From NCBI RefSeq assembly GCF_001038425.2, contig NZ_LDPV02000021.1, forward strand, positions 17,378-81,377: a DNA stretch of 64,000 bases, given 5' to 3'. Positions 17,663 to 28,998 of this stretch are shown here, one piece after another. The stretch's first letter is position 1; every line of letters starts with the position of its first letter. The notes under the pieces are model-generated. The model was not told the origin of the DNA and did no database searches. It saw nothing but the letters and a program-made list of their open reading frames with translations. Both the position numbers and the translations under genes were made by a program. Source of the DNA: Ornithinibacillus contaminans (GTDB taxonomy: Bacteria > Bacillota > Bacilli > Bacillales > Amphibacillaceae).

Positions 17663-18676
17663 ATGACGTATCGTGAAGCTGTGAAGCAAATAAAAAAGAA
17701 AAATATACCTGAAGTTATTTTATTATATGGAACAGAGCATTATTTTATCCAACAAATCAAGGATATGGTGATCAAGGGTATTCTTTCGGAAGATGAAAAT
17801 TTATCTACATACGATTTAACAGAGACCTCTATCCAAGAAGTTATTGCCGATGTGGAGACATACCCATTTTTTGGAGACCGTAAGCTAGTGGTCGCTACAA
17901 ATGCAACGTTTTTAAAAGCAAAGCCCGATAAATTACCATTTGAGCATCAATTAAGTGTATTAGAGCAATATGTGGAGCACCCGGTAGATTATTCGATATT
18001 GGTGTTAATTGCACCTTATGAAAAAATCGATGAACGAAAAAAAGTAAGTAAGCAATTAAAACAACGGGCATTAGTTGCAGAGTGCAATCCAGTAAAAGAA
18101 TATGAATTAACGAATTGGATTAAGGATTTAGCCAATCAATTACACATTTCAATCGCTGATGATGCCTTTCAAATATTTGAGAATGAATTGTCAACAGACT
18201 TGAATATGATTGAGAATGAATTAAAAAAAATCGCACTGTATACTGGTGAGGGTGGGACGATCACAAAAGAAATTGCAGAAGAATTAATTTCTCACACCAT
18301 CAATAATACGGGGATACGACTAGTTGATGCCGTAATTGAAGGGAATTTACCTAAAGCGATTACGATTTATAAGGATTTAGAAAAAATGAAGGAAGAACCT
18401 ATCGCTTTAATTGGATTATTAGCCTTTCAGTTTCGGATGATTCTTCGTGTGAAATTGTTAAAGCAAAAAGGCTATAGCTCTGGTCAAATGCAGAAGCAAC
18501 TGGGAGCGCATCCGTATGTGATTAAAGTAGCACTAAGTCGTGAAGCGAAGTTTTCGGTACAGCGTTTAGAAGCAATCATGAATAAACTAGCTGAAACAGA
18601 TGCAGTGATGAAGCAAGGAAGAATGGAAAAGGAATTAGCTTTCGAACTGTTATTATATTCATTGATACGAAATTAA
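17663..18676 (+). CDS. holA: DNA polymerase III delta subunit
   Basis: Clamp-loader subunit that opens the sliding clamp. The product is 337 aa from the ATG at 17663, which has GGAGTG 6 bases upstream and gives the family N-terminus with VILLYGTEHYFIQQ. DLNMIENELKKIALYTGEGG, in the middle, is the family stretch. A longer in-frame start exists: TTG at 17564 behind a strong AGGGAGGGG, which would add 33 residues unlike HolA. The longer form or a leader peptide cannot be excluded. Confidence 0.92.
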   Translation: MTYREAVKQIKKKNIPEVILLYGTEHYFIQQIKDMVIKGILSEDENLSTYDLTETSIQEVIADVETYPFFGDRKLVVATNATFLKAKPDKLPFEHQLSVLEQYVEHPVDYSILVLIAPYEKIDERKKVSKQLKQRALVAECNPVKEYELTNWIKDLANQLHISIADDAFQIFENELSTDLNMIENELKKIALYTGEGGTITKEIAEELISHTINNTGIRLVDAVIEGNLPKAITIYKDLEKMKEEPIALIGLLAFQFRMILRVKLLKQKGYSSGQMQKQLGAHPYVIKVALSREAKFSVQRLEAIMNKLAETDAVMKQGRMEKELAFELLLYSLIRN

Positions 18677-18709
18677 AAAAACGATCCTAATTTATTGGGA
18701 TCGTTTTTT
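18675..18709. terminator. Bidirectional terminator between holA and rpsT
   Basis: AAAAAACGATCC (18675-18686) and GGATCGTTTTTT (18698-18709) form a perfect 12-bp stem with T runs on both strands, serving the two convergent genes. Confidence 0.92.
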
Positions 18710-18713
18710 ATGT

Positions 18714-18980
18714 TTATGCTCCAAGTCCGTTAACTTTTTTCGTTAAACGAGCTTTTTGACGGTCACCAGTGTTTTTATGGATAAGTCCTTTTTGCACTGC
18801 TTTGTCAATTTTTTTAATGGTAGCTAGTAATGCAGTTTTTGCATTCGCAGCATCATTTGCTTCAACAAATTTTTCTACAAGCTTTATTTGTGAACGCATT
18901 TCAGATTTGTTTGCTTGGTTTTGAGTACGTTTTTTATTGTTTACCTCAACACGTTTAATTGCGGATTTAATGTTAGCCAT
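18714..18980 (-). CDS. rpsT: 30S ribosomal protein S20
   Basis: An 88-aa basic helical protein that binds 16S rRNA early in 30S assembly. The start MANIKSAIKRVEVNNKKR and KGLIHKNTGDRQKARLTKKV are typical. AGGAGGTG precedes the ATG. It has its own sigma-A promoter and a terminator shared with holA. Confidence 0.97.
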   Translation of the reverse strand: MANIKSAIKRVEVNNKKRTQNQANKSEMRSQIKLVEKFVEANDAANAKTALLATIKKIDKAVQKGLIHKNTGDRQKARLTKKVNGLGA

Positions 18981-19035
18981 TGTGATATTTCACCTCCTAA
19001 AAAAACTCAGACGTTCATTACATTGAACAAGAGAC

Positions 19036-19064
19036 ATTTTACCAAAGTTGGAGCTTGTTTTCAA
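19036..19064 (-). promoter_or_regulatory. Sigma-A promoter of rpsT
   Basis: On the minus strand, TTGAAA (19064-19059), a 17-base spacer and TAAAAT (19041-19036). Five of six bases match in each hexamer. The start of transcription would lie about 50 bases before the rpsT ATG. Confidence 0.75.
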
Positions 19065-19179
19065 TAACAATCTATTTATCCATTCATAATTCGTATGATT
19101 TTAAGAAAAAAGTGAACGCTAATTTTATAGCATTTTATCTACTATTTTAAGACTTTTTCGATGGAAGGAAGCGATCATA

Positions 19180-20277
19180 ATGGATAATCAAACAGATAAA
19201 TTTCAGGCTCGTACAGATTTGGCTGTAGAAGCAAAGGATATGTATGTGGAGAAGGAAACGCCAGAAGAAGATCAAATTAAAGGGGTACAGCTAAAGGATC
19301 GAGAAGAAAATGGAATTAAAATTTCGTATGTAGAAATTGATTCAGAAGGGGCGGAATTGCTTGGAAAAAAACCTGGCTCCTATGTAACGATATATGCAGA
19401 CGGTGTAAAAAAACAGGATACGAAGCGGCAGGAGGATGCGGCAAAGATTCTTGCTCGAGAACTAGAGCAATTGTTAGTGAAAAATAATATTCCCAAGGAC
19501 GGCACCGGTCTCATTGTTGGGTTAGGGAATTGGAACGTCACGCCAGATGCACTTGGACCGATGACCGTTGAAAAAATTTTGGTTACGAGTCATTTATTTA
19601 AACTGGAGCATCAATCTGTTTCGGAGGGATATCGACCAGTTGGTGCGGTTACCCCTGGAGTAATGGGTGTGACTGGAATTGAAACGAGTAATATTATTTT
19701 TGGGATAGTAGAAAAGTTTCAGCCTGATTTTGTCATAGCGATTGATGCATTAGCCTCACGCTCCATTGAGCGTGTGAATGAGACAATCCAGCTCTCAGAC
19801 TCTGGGATACATCCAGGTTCAGGTGTTGGAAACAAGCGTAAAGAGCTAAGCCAGACAACACTTGGTGTTCCAGTGTTAGCAATTGGCGTTCCAACTGTAG
19901 TGGATGCGGTCACGATTACGAGTGATACCATTGATTTTCTCCTAAAGCATTTCGGACGGGAATTTAGGGAGAAGGATCGCCCATCAAAGGCATTAGCACC
20001 AGCAAGCATGTCCTTTGGTGGCAAAAAGTTTACAGAAGAGGACTTACCAGATGAAGAAAAACGCCAAACATTTATGGGTATCGTAGGTAATCTACCTGAA
20101 GATGAGAAGCGTAAATTAATTGCAGAGGTTTTGACCCCGATTGGCCATAATTTAATGGTTACCCCGAAAGAAGTAGACGGTTTTATGATTGATATGTCTC
20201 ACTTATTAGCAAATGGAATTAATGCTGCATTACATGAGGCTGTTGATGTTGATAACTTTGCATCGTATTCACGGTAG
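19180..20277 (+). CDS. gpr: Germination protease GPR
   Basis: Endoprotease of family A25, 365 aa, which degrades small acid-soluble proteins in the germinating spore. It is made as a zymogen that removes its own first residues. The N-terminal [15 protein letters not shown] is the conserved segment around that processing site. [15 protein letters not shown] and [11 protein letters not shown] are further family hallmarks. It is next to spoIIP, as in B. subtilis. A forespore promoter is expected, but I could not fix one by eye. Confidence 0.95.
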   Translation: MDNQTDKFQARTDLAVEAKDMYVEKETPEEDQIKGVQLKDREENGIKISYVEIDSEGAELLGKKPGSYVTIYADGVKKQDTKRQEDAAKILARELEQLLVKNNIPKDGTGLIVGLGNWNVTPDALGPMTVEKILVTSHLFKLEHQSVSEGYRPVGAVTPGVMGVTGIETSNIIFGIVEKFQPDFVIAIDALASRSIERVNETIQLSDSGIHPGSGVGNKRKELSQTTLGVPVLAIGVPTVVDAVTITSDTIDFLLKHFGREFREKDRPSKALAPASMSFGGKKFTEEDLPDEEKRQTFMGIVGNLPEDEKRKLIAEVLTPIGHNLMVTPKEVDGFMIDMSHLLANGINAALHEAVDVDNFASYSR

Positions 20278-20345
20278 AACGGGCTTGTATGCATAACTCT
20301 ATTAAATCTTGTTAATTATGAGAGTATTGGTTCTACCTTTTTATG
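20273..20345 (+). terminator. Probable terminator of gpr
   Basis: GGTAGAAC (20273-20280, overlapping the gpr stop) pairs perfectly with GTTCTACC (20330-20337). Inner pairing of ACTCT with AGAGT lengthens the arm. TTTTTATG follows the stem. Confidence 0.65.
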
Positions 20346-20393
20346 TTTCGTCATAGATTTTACTATAGACAAACTTAAAAAGGGTGAACAAGC

Positions 20394-21563
20394 ATGCTAC
20401 GAAGGAATGGAGTTACACCTAAATCACCATTCTATTTAATAGTTCAAAAAAGTTTTATCTATATGGTAATCATAACGCTTTTGTTTGGATTAATCGGTTT
20501 CTTTACAACAATCTCTCCGACACTTCGGATTTCTTCCCATACCATCACTAATTGGACAAGTGGTATGGAAGGAACTAGCTTTGTTTATCTGTTAGGGATG
20601 GAAAACAGGGCGTTTTACGAAGGATTACCAGAGGATACCGAATTGCCAGGACTAAGTGCTTCCTTGTTGCAGATTGCAACGAGTATTAAACCGAATGATC
20701 CAAGAAGCTTACTCGGTAATGAATTACCAGGATTTTCGATATATGATAGTGAAATATTTATTGCTGGTGAAGGAACGAACTACACGAATCTCCCTGTAGA
20801 ATCTACCCCACCATTAGAGGATGTATTACGTGATCGAGATGCGATAATCGATGAAGATCCAGAAGAAGATAATTCGGAAGAACCAGATGATAATGGACCG
20901 ACAACAGGGGAAAAGAATGTCGTATACATTTACAATACACATAATTATGAGTCCTTTCTACCGCATTTACCAGGGGTCACGAATCCAGATTTAGCTCAGC
21001 ATAATGAAGTGAATGTCACGATGGTTAGTGATCGACTGGCCAAAACATTACGAAACAACGGGATTGGAACAGTTGTTAGTGATGCAGACACAATGAAAAT
21101 ATTAGATGAGCAAAGCTTGGATTATACACAATCTTATGCGGCAATAAGAGACAGTGTGGAAGAAGCTTTTGCAACGAATAAAGATATACAGTATGTCTTT
21201 GATATTCACCGGGATTCGTTAGGGAGAAAAGAAACAACTAAAGAAATAGACGGGGTTTCATATGCAAAAGTGGCTTTCGTCATTGGTGGAGAGTATGAAG
21301 GATATGAAAAGAACCTAGAATTGGCTACTAAACTACATTATATCATGGAAGAAAAATATCCAGGTTTAAGTAGAGGGGTATTACCACCAAAAAAAGGACC
21401 GGGAACAAATGGTGTTTTCAACCAAGATTTACATGATAATGCTGTTCTAATTGAAATTGGTGGCGTGGATAATAATTTCGATGAATTATATCGGTCAGCA
21501 GATGCGTTAGCAGAGGTATTTAGTGAATTTTATTGGGAAGCCGAAAAGGTCAATGCGGACTAA
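20394..21563 (+). CDS. spoIIP: Stage II sporulation protein P
   Basis: Peptidoglycan amidase/endopeptidase of 389 aa that works with SpoIID and SpoIIM to drive engulfment of the forespore. An N-terminal transmembrane helix lies at about residues 21-44. An acidic linker precedes the amidase domain, with metal-ligand-like motifs HNYESF, VFDIHRDSLG and IEIGGVDNN. AAAGGGTG lies before the ATG. The small yqxA gene follows 14 bases later. Confidence 0.95.
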   Translation: MLRRNGVTPKSPFYLIVQKSFIYMVIITLLFGLIGFFTTISPTLRISSHTITNWTSGMEGTSFVYLLGMENRAFYEGLPEDTELPGLSASLLQIATSIKPNDPRSLLGNELPGFSIYDSEIFIAGEGTNYTNLPVESTPPLEDVLRDRDAIIDEDPEEDNSEEPDDNGPTTGEKNVVYIYNTHNYESFLPHLPGVTNPDLAQHNEVNVTMVSDRLAKTLRNNGIGTVVSDADTMKILDEQSLDYTQSYAAIRDSVEEAFATNKDIQYVFDIHRDSLGRKETTKEIDGVSYAKVAFVIGGEYEGYEKNLELATKLHYIMEEKYPGLSRGVLPPKKGPGTNGVFNQDLHDNAVLIEIGGVDNNFDELYRSADALAEVFSEFYWEAEKVNAD

Positions 21564-21577
21564 AGGAGGGTTCAGTT

Positions 21578-21904
21578 GTGTTTAAATTTTTCTCAGTATT
21601 ATTATTGCTTGTGGTTTGTTTTCTAATAGGAACCATCGTTGGTATAGATCGTTCTGAACAAACTGGTCCTCCAGCAGAAATCGCAGAAGAGACCGTTGAC
21701 GTATCATCAGGAATTTCCCAAACAGCTCAGTCAGAAAACCAAGATACAGAAATAGTTGATAGTGAGACAGTAGCACAGGAGTTATCACAAATGAATCAGG
21801 ATCATCTTAGCCAGAAGACAGCATCCTTTATTGAAGTAATTGTAAAGGGGTTTTATGATATTGTCGTTGAAATCATGTATCAAATCTCACAGTTATTTAT
21901 CTAA
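21578..21904 (+). CDS. yqxA: YqxA-like membrane-anchored protein (DUF3679)
   Basis: A 108-aa protein with one N-terminal helix (FFSVLLLLVVCFLIGTIVGID), an acidic middle part and a hydrophobic C-terminal helix. The GTG at 21578 is chosen because AAAGGAGGG (21562-21570) is 7 bases away. Length and place after spoIIP fit B. subtilis YqxA. The function is unknown. A terminator follows. Confidence 0.8.
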   Translation: MFKFFSVLLLLVVCFLIGTIVGIDRSEQTGPPAEIAEETVDVSSGISQTAQSENQDTEIVDSETVAQELSQMNQDHLSQKTASFIEVIVKGFYDIVVEIMYQISQLFI

Positions 21905-21918
21905 GATCATCGGAAAGG

Positions 21919-21945
21919 AGTCACTACTTTGGTAGTGGCTTTTTT
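21919..21945 (+). terminator. Terminator after yqxA
   Basis: AGTCACTAC and GTAGTGGCT form a 9-bp stem with one G-T pair, followed by TTTTTT. Confidence 0.85.
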
Positions 21946-21965
21946 CTTCTAGCAATAACTCCTTC

Positions 21966-21994
21966 TTGAAACTAAAGGGCGCAATTGCTATAAT
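21966..21994 (+). promoter_or_regulatory. Sigma-A promoter of lepA
   Basis: TTGAAA (21966-21971), a 17-base spacer and a perfect TATAAT (21989-21994), about 98 bases before the lepA start. Confidence 0.8.
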
Positions 21995-22091
21995 CATCCT
22001 AGCAATCAACCGAAATAATAAAAATAGTAATAGTACGGAAAATTTGTACTTTTATCAATTGGTAAAAGGCAGGTAGGAGTGAACAGCACGT

Positions 22092-23900
22092 ATGGCAAGA
22101 AAACAGGCTAATGTACGAAATTTTTCAATTATCGCGCATATCGACCACGGGAAGTCAACATTGGCAGACCGTATTTTAGAAAATACACAAACCGTTACAA
22201 AACGTGAAATGAAAGAACAGATTCTCGATGCGATGGATTTAGAAAGAGAACGCGGGATTACAATTAAATTGAATGCGGTCCAATTACAGTACACAAGTAA
22301 AAGTGGCGAGGAATTTATATTCCATTTAATTGATACTCCTGGACATGTTGATTTTACATATGAGGTATCTAGAAGTCTTGCGGCATGTGAAGGAGCTATC
22401 CTTGTTGTTGACGCAGCACAGGGAATTGAGGCGCAGACACTGGCCAATGTATATCTTGCTCTTGATAATGAACTGGAAATTATCCCGGTAATTAATAAGA
22501 TTGATTTACCAAGTGCTGATCCAGACCGTGTAAAACAAGAACTTCAAGATGTTATTGGAATTGATCCGGATGATGTAATATTAGCTTCAGCGAAGGCTAA
22601 TATAGGGATCGAGGATATATTGGAGCGGATTACAGAAGCAATTCCAGCACCTGTTGGAAACCCAGAAGAGCCATTAAAAGCACTTATCTTTGATTCGTTA
22701 TACGATTCCTATCGTGGTGTAGTAGCTTATGTATGTGTGAAAGAAGGTTCTGTTAAGGTTGGCGATCGTATCAAAATGATGGCTACTGGAAAAGAATTTG
22801 AAGTAAATGAAGTAGGGGTATTCACACCGAAGCAAGTTCCGAAACAGGAGCTAACTGTAGGAGATGTAGGATACTTAACGGCTTCCATTAAAAATGTGAG
22901 TGATACACGTGTAGGGGATACAATAACCTTAGCCGCAAACCCAGCAGCTGAACCACTTCCAGGTTACCGTCGGATGAATCCGATGGTTTATTGTGGGCTA
23001 TATCCAGTTGATGCTAGTCGCTACAATGACTTACGTGAGGCATTAGAGCGGTTGGAATTAAATGATTCTGCATTACAATATGAAGCAGAGACATCACAGG
23101 CGTTAGGGTTTGGCTTCCGTTGTGGATTCTTAGGTCTACTCCATATGGAGATAATTCAAGAGCGTATTGAGCGGGAGTTTAATATTGATTTAATTACAAC
23201 CGCACCAAGTGTTATATACGAGGTTGAAAAAACAGATGGCGAACTTATTTCTATCGATAATCCATCTGTTATGCCTGATCCGCAAGTGATTCAAGAAATC
23301 AGAGAGCCTTATGTTAAGGCAACGATTATGGTTCCAAATGAATATGTTGGAGCAGTAATGGAAATATCACAGAAAAAGAGAGGGCAATTCATTGACATGG
23401 AATATTTAGATGATATCCGTGTCAATGTAATTTATCATATTCCTCTTTCGGAGATCGTTTATGATTTCTTTGATCAATTGAAATCCAATACAAAGGGCTA
23501 TGCTTCCTTTGATTATGAATTAATTGGTTACCGTACGTCTAAGCTAGTGAAAATGGATATTTTACTAAATGGTGAGACGATTGATGCGTTATCATTTATC
23601 GTACATCGTGATTTTGCGTATGATCGTGGGAAACAGATTGTTGAAAAACTTCGAGAACTTATTCCAAGACAACAATTCGAGGTACCGATACAAGCAGCAA
23701 TCGGGAATAAGATTGTTGCACGATCTACCATTAAAGCCATGCGTAAAAATGTACTAGCAAAATGTTATGGTGGGGATATCTCGCGTAAACGTAAATTATT
23801 AGAGAAGCAAAAAGAAGGTAAGAAGCGTATGAAGATGGTGGGATCTGTAGAAGTCCCACAAGAAGCATTTATGGCCGTGTTAAAAATGAATGATGAATAG
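22092..23900 (+). CDS. lepA: Elongation factor 4 (LepA)
   Basis: Ribosome-associated translational GTPase of 602 aa, linked to translation initiation and recovery from ionic stress. The GTPase motifs are [18 protein letters not shown] and NKIDLP. EF-G-like domains follow, and the LepA-specific C-terminal domain ends with [28 protein letters not shown] lies upstream of the ATG. lepA-hemW is the usual gene pair. Confidence 0.97.
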   Translation: MARKQANVRNFSIIAHIDHGKSTLADRILENTQTVTKREMKEQILDAMDLERERGITIKLNAVQLQYTSKSGEEFIFHLIDTPGHVDFTYEVSRSLAACEGAILVVDAAQGIEAQTLANVYLALDNELEIIPVINKIDLPSADPDRVKQELQDVIGIDPDDVILASAKANIGIEDILERITEAIPAPVGNPEEPLKALIFDSLYDSYRGVVAYVCVKEGSVKVGDRIKMMATGKEFEVNEVGVFTPKQVPKQELTVGDVGYLTASIKNVSDTRVGDTITLAANPAAEPLPGYRRMNPMVYCGLYPVDASRYNDLREALERLELNDSALQYEAETSQALGFGFRCGFLGLLHMEIIQERIEREFNIDLITTAPSVIYEVEKTDGELISIDNPSVMPDPQVIQEIREPYVKATIMVPNEYVGAVMEISQKKRGQFIDMEYLDDIRVNVIYHIPLSEIVYDFFDQLKSNTKGYASFDYELIGYRTSKLVKMDILLNGETIDALSFIVHRDFAYDRGKQIVEKLRELIPRQQFEVPIQAAIGNKIVARSTIKAMRKNVLAKCYGGDISRKRKLLEKQKEGKKRMKMVGSVEVPQEAFMAVLKMNDE

Positions 23901-23980
23901 ATGAAGGGAACAGGAGAACTTTGTCAAAAGGTTTTCCTTTTCTTTTTAAGCCACGTACTACTTGAGGAAGGTGAAACGAA

Positions 23981-25141
23981 ATGTCTATCCAGTCTGTCTA
24001 TATCCACATCCCGTTCTGTCAGCAAATTTGTCACTACTGTGATTTTACAAAGTTTTTTTACGATGAACAATCAGCTACAAAATATATTGAGGCGCTATCG
24101 AATGAAATTAATGTTCAAGTTAGTGGCGAAAAAAATTACGTTAATACAATCTATATTGGTGGCGGAACACCAACGGCGCTAAATCATAACCAATTGGAAG
24201 CCTTACTTAAACTAGTGAATCAAAAATTTGATGTAGCAAACTGTAAGGAATTCACGATAGAGGCTAATCCTGGAGATTTTGATGAGGCTAAGGCAAAGCT
24301 CTTAAAAGATTATGGCGTAAATAGAGTCTCTCTCGGTGTTCAAGTATTTGACGATGTTATGCTACAAGAGCTTGGTAGAGTACACCGTGTTGCAGATGTA
24401 TACAAAACGGTTGATTTATTAAACCAACAGCATCTAGCGAATATTAGCATTGATTTAATCTATTCTTTACCGAATCAAACCGCCGCACAATTTGAACGTA
24501 CGGTAACAGAGGCGTTGTCATTCCAACTACCACATTACTCCTCTTATTCGTTACAAATAGAGCCGAAAACCATGTTCTATAATCGCTATAAAAAAGGCCA
24601 ATTACATCGACCGGCTCAAGAGGAAGAAGTACAAATGTATGAAATACTTAAATCAAAAATGAACGAGAATGGTTTGGTTCAGTATGAAATAAGTAATTTT
24701 GCAAAACCGGGATTTGAAAGCAACCATAATTTAACCTATTGGAATAATGATTATTACTATGGTTTTGGTGCGGGTGCAAGCGGCTATTTGCCTGGAAAAC
24801 GAACCCAAAATATTCGACCATTACCAGCGTACATTAAACAAGCGATGGTTGACGGTAATCCGGTTTTAAAAGTAGAATCAATTGGATTAAAAGAAAGAAT
24901 TGAGGAAGAATTATTTTTAGGATTGCGTAAACTAAGTGGTGTCAGTAAAAAACAATTTAAAGCTAAGTTTGGCTTTTCACATGAGAAATTATATGAACAA
25001 AAGATTAAAGCACTGGTTCAAAAGGGCTGGTTAGTGGACGGAGAAGAGACAATCTATTTGACGGACCAAGGTGTGTTGTTTGGAAACGAAGTGTTTGAGA
25101 ATTTTCTTTTAGATGAGCAGGATTTAAAGCAAGTCAATTGA
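23981..25141 (+). CDS. hemW: Radical SAM haem chaperone HemW
   Basis: A 386-aa radical SAM protein once named as a second coproporphyrinogen oxidase; the family is now thought to deliver haem. The cluster motif is CQQICHYC (residues 13-20), followed by IGGGTPT. It has the HemW-type CxxxCxxCxF ending rather than the extra cysteine of true HemN. GAGGAAGGTGA precedes the ATG. The hrcA promoter overlaps its stop codon. Confidence 0.93.
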   Translation: MSIQSVYIHIPFCQQICHYCDFTKFFYDEQSATKYIEALSNEINVQVSGEKNYVNTIYIGGGTPTALNHNQLEALLKLVNQKFDVANCKEFTIEANPGDFDEAKAKLLKDYGVNRVSLGVQVFDDVMLQELGRVHRVADVYKTVDLLNQQHLANISIDLIYSLPNQTAAQFERTVTEALSFQLPHYSSYSLQIEPKTMFYNRYKKGQLHRPAQEEEVQMYEILKSKMNENGLVQYEISNFAKPGFESNHNLTYWNNDYYYGFGAGASGYLPGKRTQNIRPLPAYIKQAMVDGNPVLKVESIGLKERIEEELFLGLRKLSGVSKKQFKAKFGFSHEKLYEQKIKALVQKGWLVDGEETIYLTDQGVLFGNEVFENFLLDEQDLKQVN

Positions 25142-25166
25142 CAAAAAAATAAGGATTTGATAATTT
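25138..25166 (+). promoter_or_regulatory. Sigma-A promoter of the hrcA-grpE-dnaK operon
   Basis: A perfect TTGACA (25138-25143), a 17-base spacer and TAATTT (25161-25166). The -35 overlaps the hemW stop codon, and the CIRCE operator starts 10 bases after the -10. Confidence 0.85.
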
Positions 25167-25176
25167 ATTAGTAGAA

Positions 25177-25203
25177 TTAGCACTCGGGTAATGAGAGTGC
25201 TAA
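25177..25203 (+). promoter_or_regulatory. CIRCE operator for HrcA
   Basis: TTAGCACTC (25177-25185), a 9-base spacer and GAGTGCTAA (25195-25203) match the CIRCE consensus without a mismatch. HrcA bound here represses the operon until heat shock titrates GroEL away. It ends 15 bases before the hrcA start. Confidence 0.98.
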
Positions 25204-25218
25204 CAGGGGTGATTTATT

Positions 25219-26253
25219 ATGTTGACAGATAGGCAACTACTGATTTTGCAAGTTATTATCGATGACTTTATTGAATCAGCTCACCCAGTTGGCTCGCGTG
25301 TTATTTCAAAAAAAGATCAAATTTCCTATAGTGCTGCCACCATTCGCAATGTGATGGCTGATTTAGAAGAAATGGGTTACATTGAAAAAACCCATTCTTC
25401 ATCTGGGCGAGTACCTTCAGAAAAGGGATATCGCTACTATGTCGATCATGTAATTGCACCAACAATGGAAAAGAGCAACCTAAATATAATCCGCGATTTA
25501 ATTCAGGGGGAATTTATTGATTTTGAAAAGCTTGTTCAAAAGTCTGCTGAGGTGCTATCTGATTTAACGAGTTATACGTCCATTATATTGGGGCCAGAGG
25601 TTTTCGAAACGAAGGTGAAACAGCTTCAAATTGTTTCAATATCTGATCATACCGCTGTTGCGATTCTGGTGACCGAATCTGGGCATGTTGAACATCGTTC
25701 CTTTACAATTCCAGCTGAGATAAGTTCCATGGACTTAGAAAAAATGGTAAATATCCTAAATGATCGATTGAAAGGTGTTTCCCTTGCCAGATTGCCAGAA
25801 GTGTTAAATTCTGAGGTTATTAATTTAATGAAAATGTATGTTCAGGATTTTGAAAAATCCTACGAATATCTTGCCTCTGCTTTCTTTAATGAGCAACCAG
25901 TTAAATTATATATTGGTGGAAGAACAAATCTACTAATGCAACCAGAATTTAATGATATCAATAAGATTAGATCCTTTTATCGAATGATGGAAAACGAGGA
26001 TCAAGTGGTTAATCTTTTAAAATCACCTCAACGCGGGATCAAGGTAACAATTGGAACTGAAAACGAGATAGATGCGATTAAAGATTTTAGTCTGATTACC
26101 GCTTCATACAGTTTAGGTAATGACCAGATGGGTACGATTGCACTACTCGGACCAACAAGAATGGAATATCGTAAAGTAATCACATTATTAAATGCCCTAT
26201 CAAATGAAATGACAGATGCATTGTACCTATGGTATAAAAACAACGGCAAGTAA
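25219..26253 (+). CDS. hrcA: Heat-inducible transcription repressor HrcA
   Basis: A 344-aa repressor with an N-terminal winged helix (LTDRQLLILQVIIDDFIES, ISYSAATIRNVMADLEEMGYI) and a C-terminal GAF-like dimerisation part. It binds CIRCE and represses its own operon. ATG with GGGGTGA upstream. It is the first gene of the heat-shock group. Confidence 0.97.
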   Translation: MLTDRQLLILQVIIDDFIESAHPVGSRVISKKDQISYSAATIRNVMADLEEMGYIEKTHSSSGRVPSEKGYRYYVDHVIAPTMEKSNLNIIRDLIQGEFIDFEKLVQKSAEVLSDLTSYTSIILGPEVFETKVKQLQIVSISDHTAVAILVTESGHVEHRSFTIPAEISSMDLEKMVNILNDRLKGVSLARLPEVLNSEVINLMKMYVQDFEKSYEYLASAFFNEQPVKLYIGGRTNLLMQPEFNDINKIRSFYRMMENEDQVVNLLKSPQRGIKVTIGTENEIDAIKDFSLITASYSLGNDQMGTIALLGPTRMEYRKVITLLNALSNEMTDALYLWYKNNGK

Positions 26254-26296
26254 ATTTTAAAAAACACTTTGCTGAGCAATTTTGGAGGTGCCTAGT

Positions 26297-26875
26297 TTGG
26301 AAGAAAAAAATTCAACTGAGGTTGCAGAAGAGAATGTAACAGAAGCTACTGATGTGAAAGTAGACGATCAGAATGTAGTTGAAGATGAAGTAACAAATGA
26401 AGAAGAAACAGAAGCTACTGACAACACGGCGCAAGAATTAGCGCGTGTAACGCAGGAAAAGGACGAGATTTATCAGCGTTTACTAAGAACACAAGCTGAA
26501 TTTGATAATTTTAAAAAGCGTACCCAAAAAGAAAAAGAAGCAGATCGAAAATATAAGGCACAGGACTTCGTAACGGAACTTCTCCCTGCGATTGATAATT
26601 TTGAGCGTGCCATGAATGTAGAAGTAACGGACGCTAATAAAGGATTACTGGATGGTCTATCCATGGTCTATCGACAGCTAAAAGACGCACTAGTATCACA
26701 AGGTGTTGGAGAGATTGAAACTGTTGGTAAACCATTTGATCCGAATCTTCACCAGGCTGTTATGCAGGTTGAGGACGACGAAATGGAATCAAACACAGTA
26801 GTGGAAGAATTACAAAAAGGTTATGTATTAAAGGATCGCGTTATTCGACCAGCTATGGTTAAAGTAAATAAATAA
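26297..26875 (+). CDS. grpE: Nucleotide exchange factor GrpE
   Basis: Co-chaperone of 192 aa that releases ADP from DnaK. An acidic, variable N-terminus is followed by the long coiled-coil (LARVTQEKDEIYQRLLRTQ, AEFDNFKKRTQKEKE). The beta-wing part ends with KGYVLKDRVIRPAMVKV. The TTG at 26297 is chosen because GGAGGTG lies 7 bases upstream; the in-frame TTG at 26282 precedes that site. Confidence 0.96.
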   Translation: MEEKNSTEVAEENVTEATDVKVDDQNVVEDEVTNEEETEATDNTAQELARVTQEKDEIYQRLLRTQAEFDNFKKRTQKEKEADRKYKAQDFVTELLPAIDNFERAMNVEVTDANKGLLDGLSMVYRQLKDALVSQGVGEIETVGKPFDPNLHQAVMQVEDDEMESNTVVEELQKGYVLKDRVIRPAMVKVNK

Positions 26876-26887
26876 AAGTTGAAGTAA

Positions 26888-28738
<1,851 letters not shown>

Positions 28739-28762
28739 GTAAATAAACGTTTAGTGAAAACA

Positions 28763-28800
28763 AAAGTCAAAGTCAGGACCTTCTTGGCTTTGACTTTTTT
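28763..28800 (+). terminator. Terminator after dnaK
   Basis: AAAGTCAAAG (28763-28772) and CTTTGACTTT (28788-28797) form a perfect 10-bp stem followed by T. It separates dnaK from dnaJ. The stretch 28803-28998 has no clear gene; a 14-codon frame starting at 28888 behind GAGGGA is the only hint. Confidence 0.88.
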
Positions 28801-28998
28801 TCACGAAGCTGTTTTTAATCCATTTGCCACGGAAAACTTTCTAATGGTATGATAGTTTTTATTGCAAGGTAGAGGGAATTTATACTAATGAGAAAAAAAG
28901 TAGTGTGTAGAAGCGTTAGTGACACGGTATAGATCGGCTAACACTTGGAGGGAATACGCCTCAATTTATATGTAATTGTGATCGGGAGAGTGATGTAA

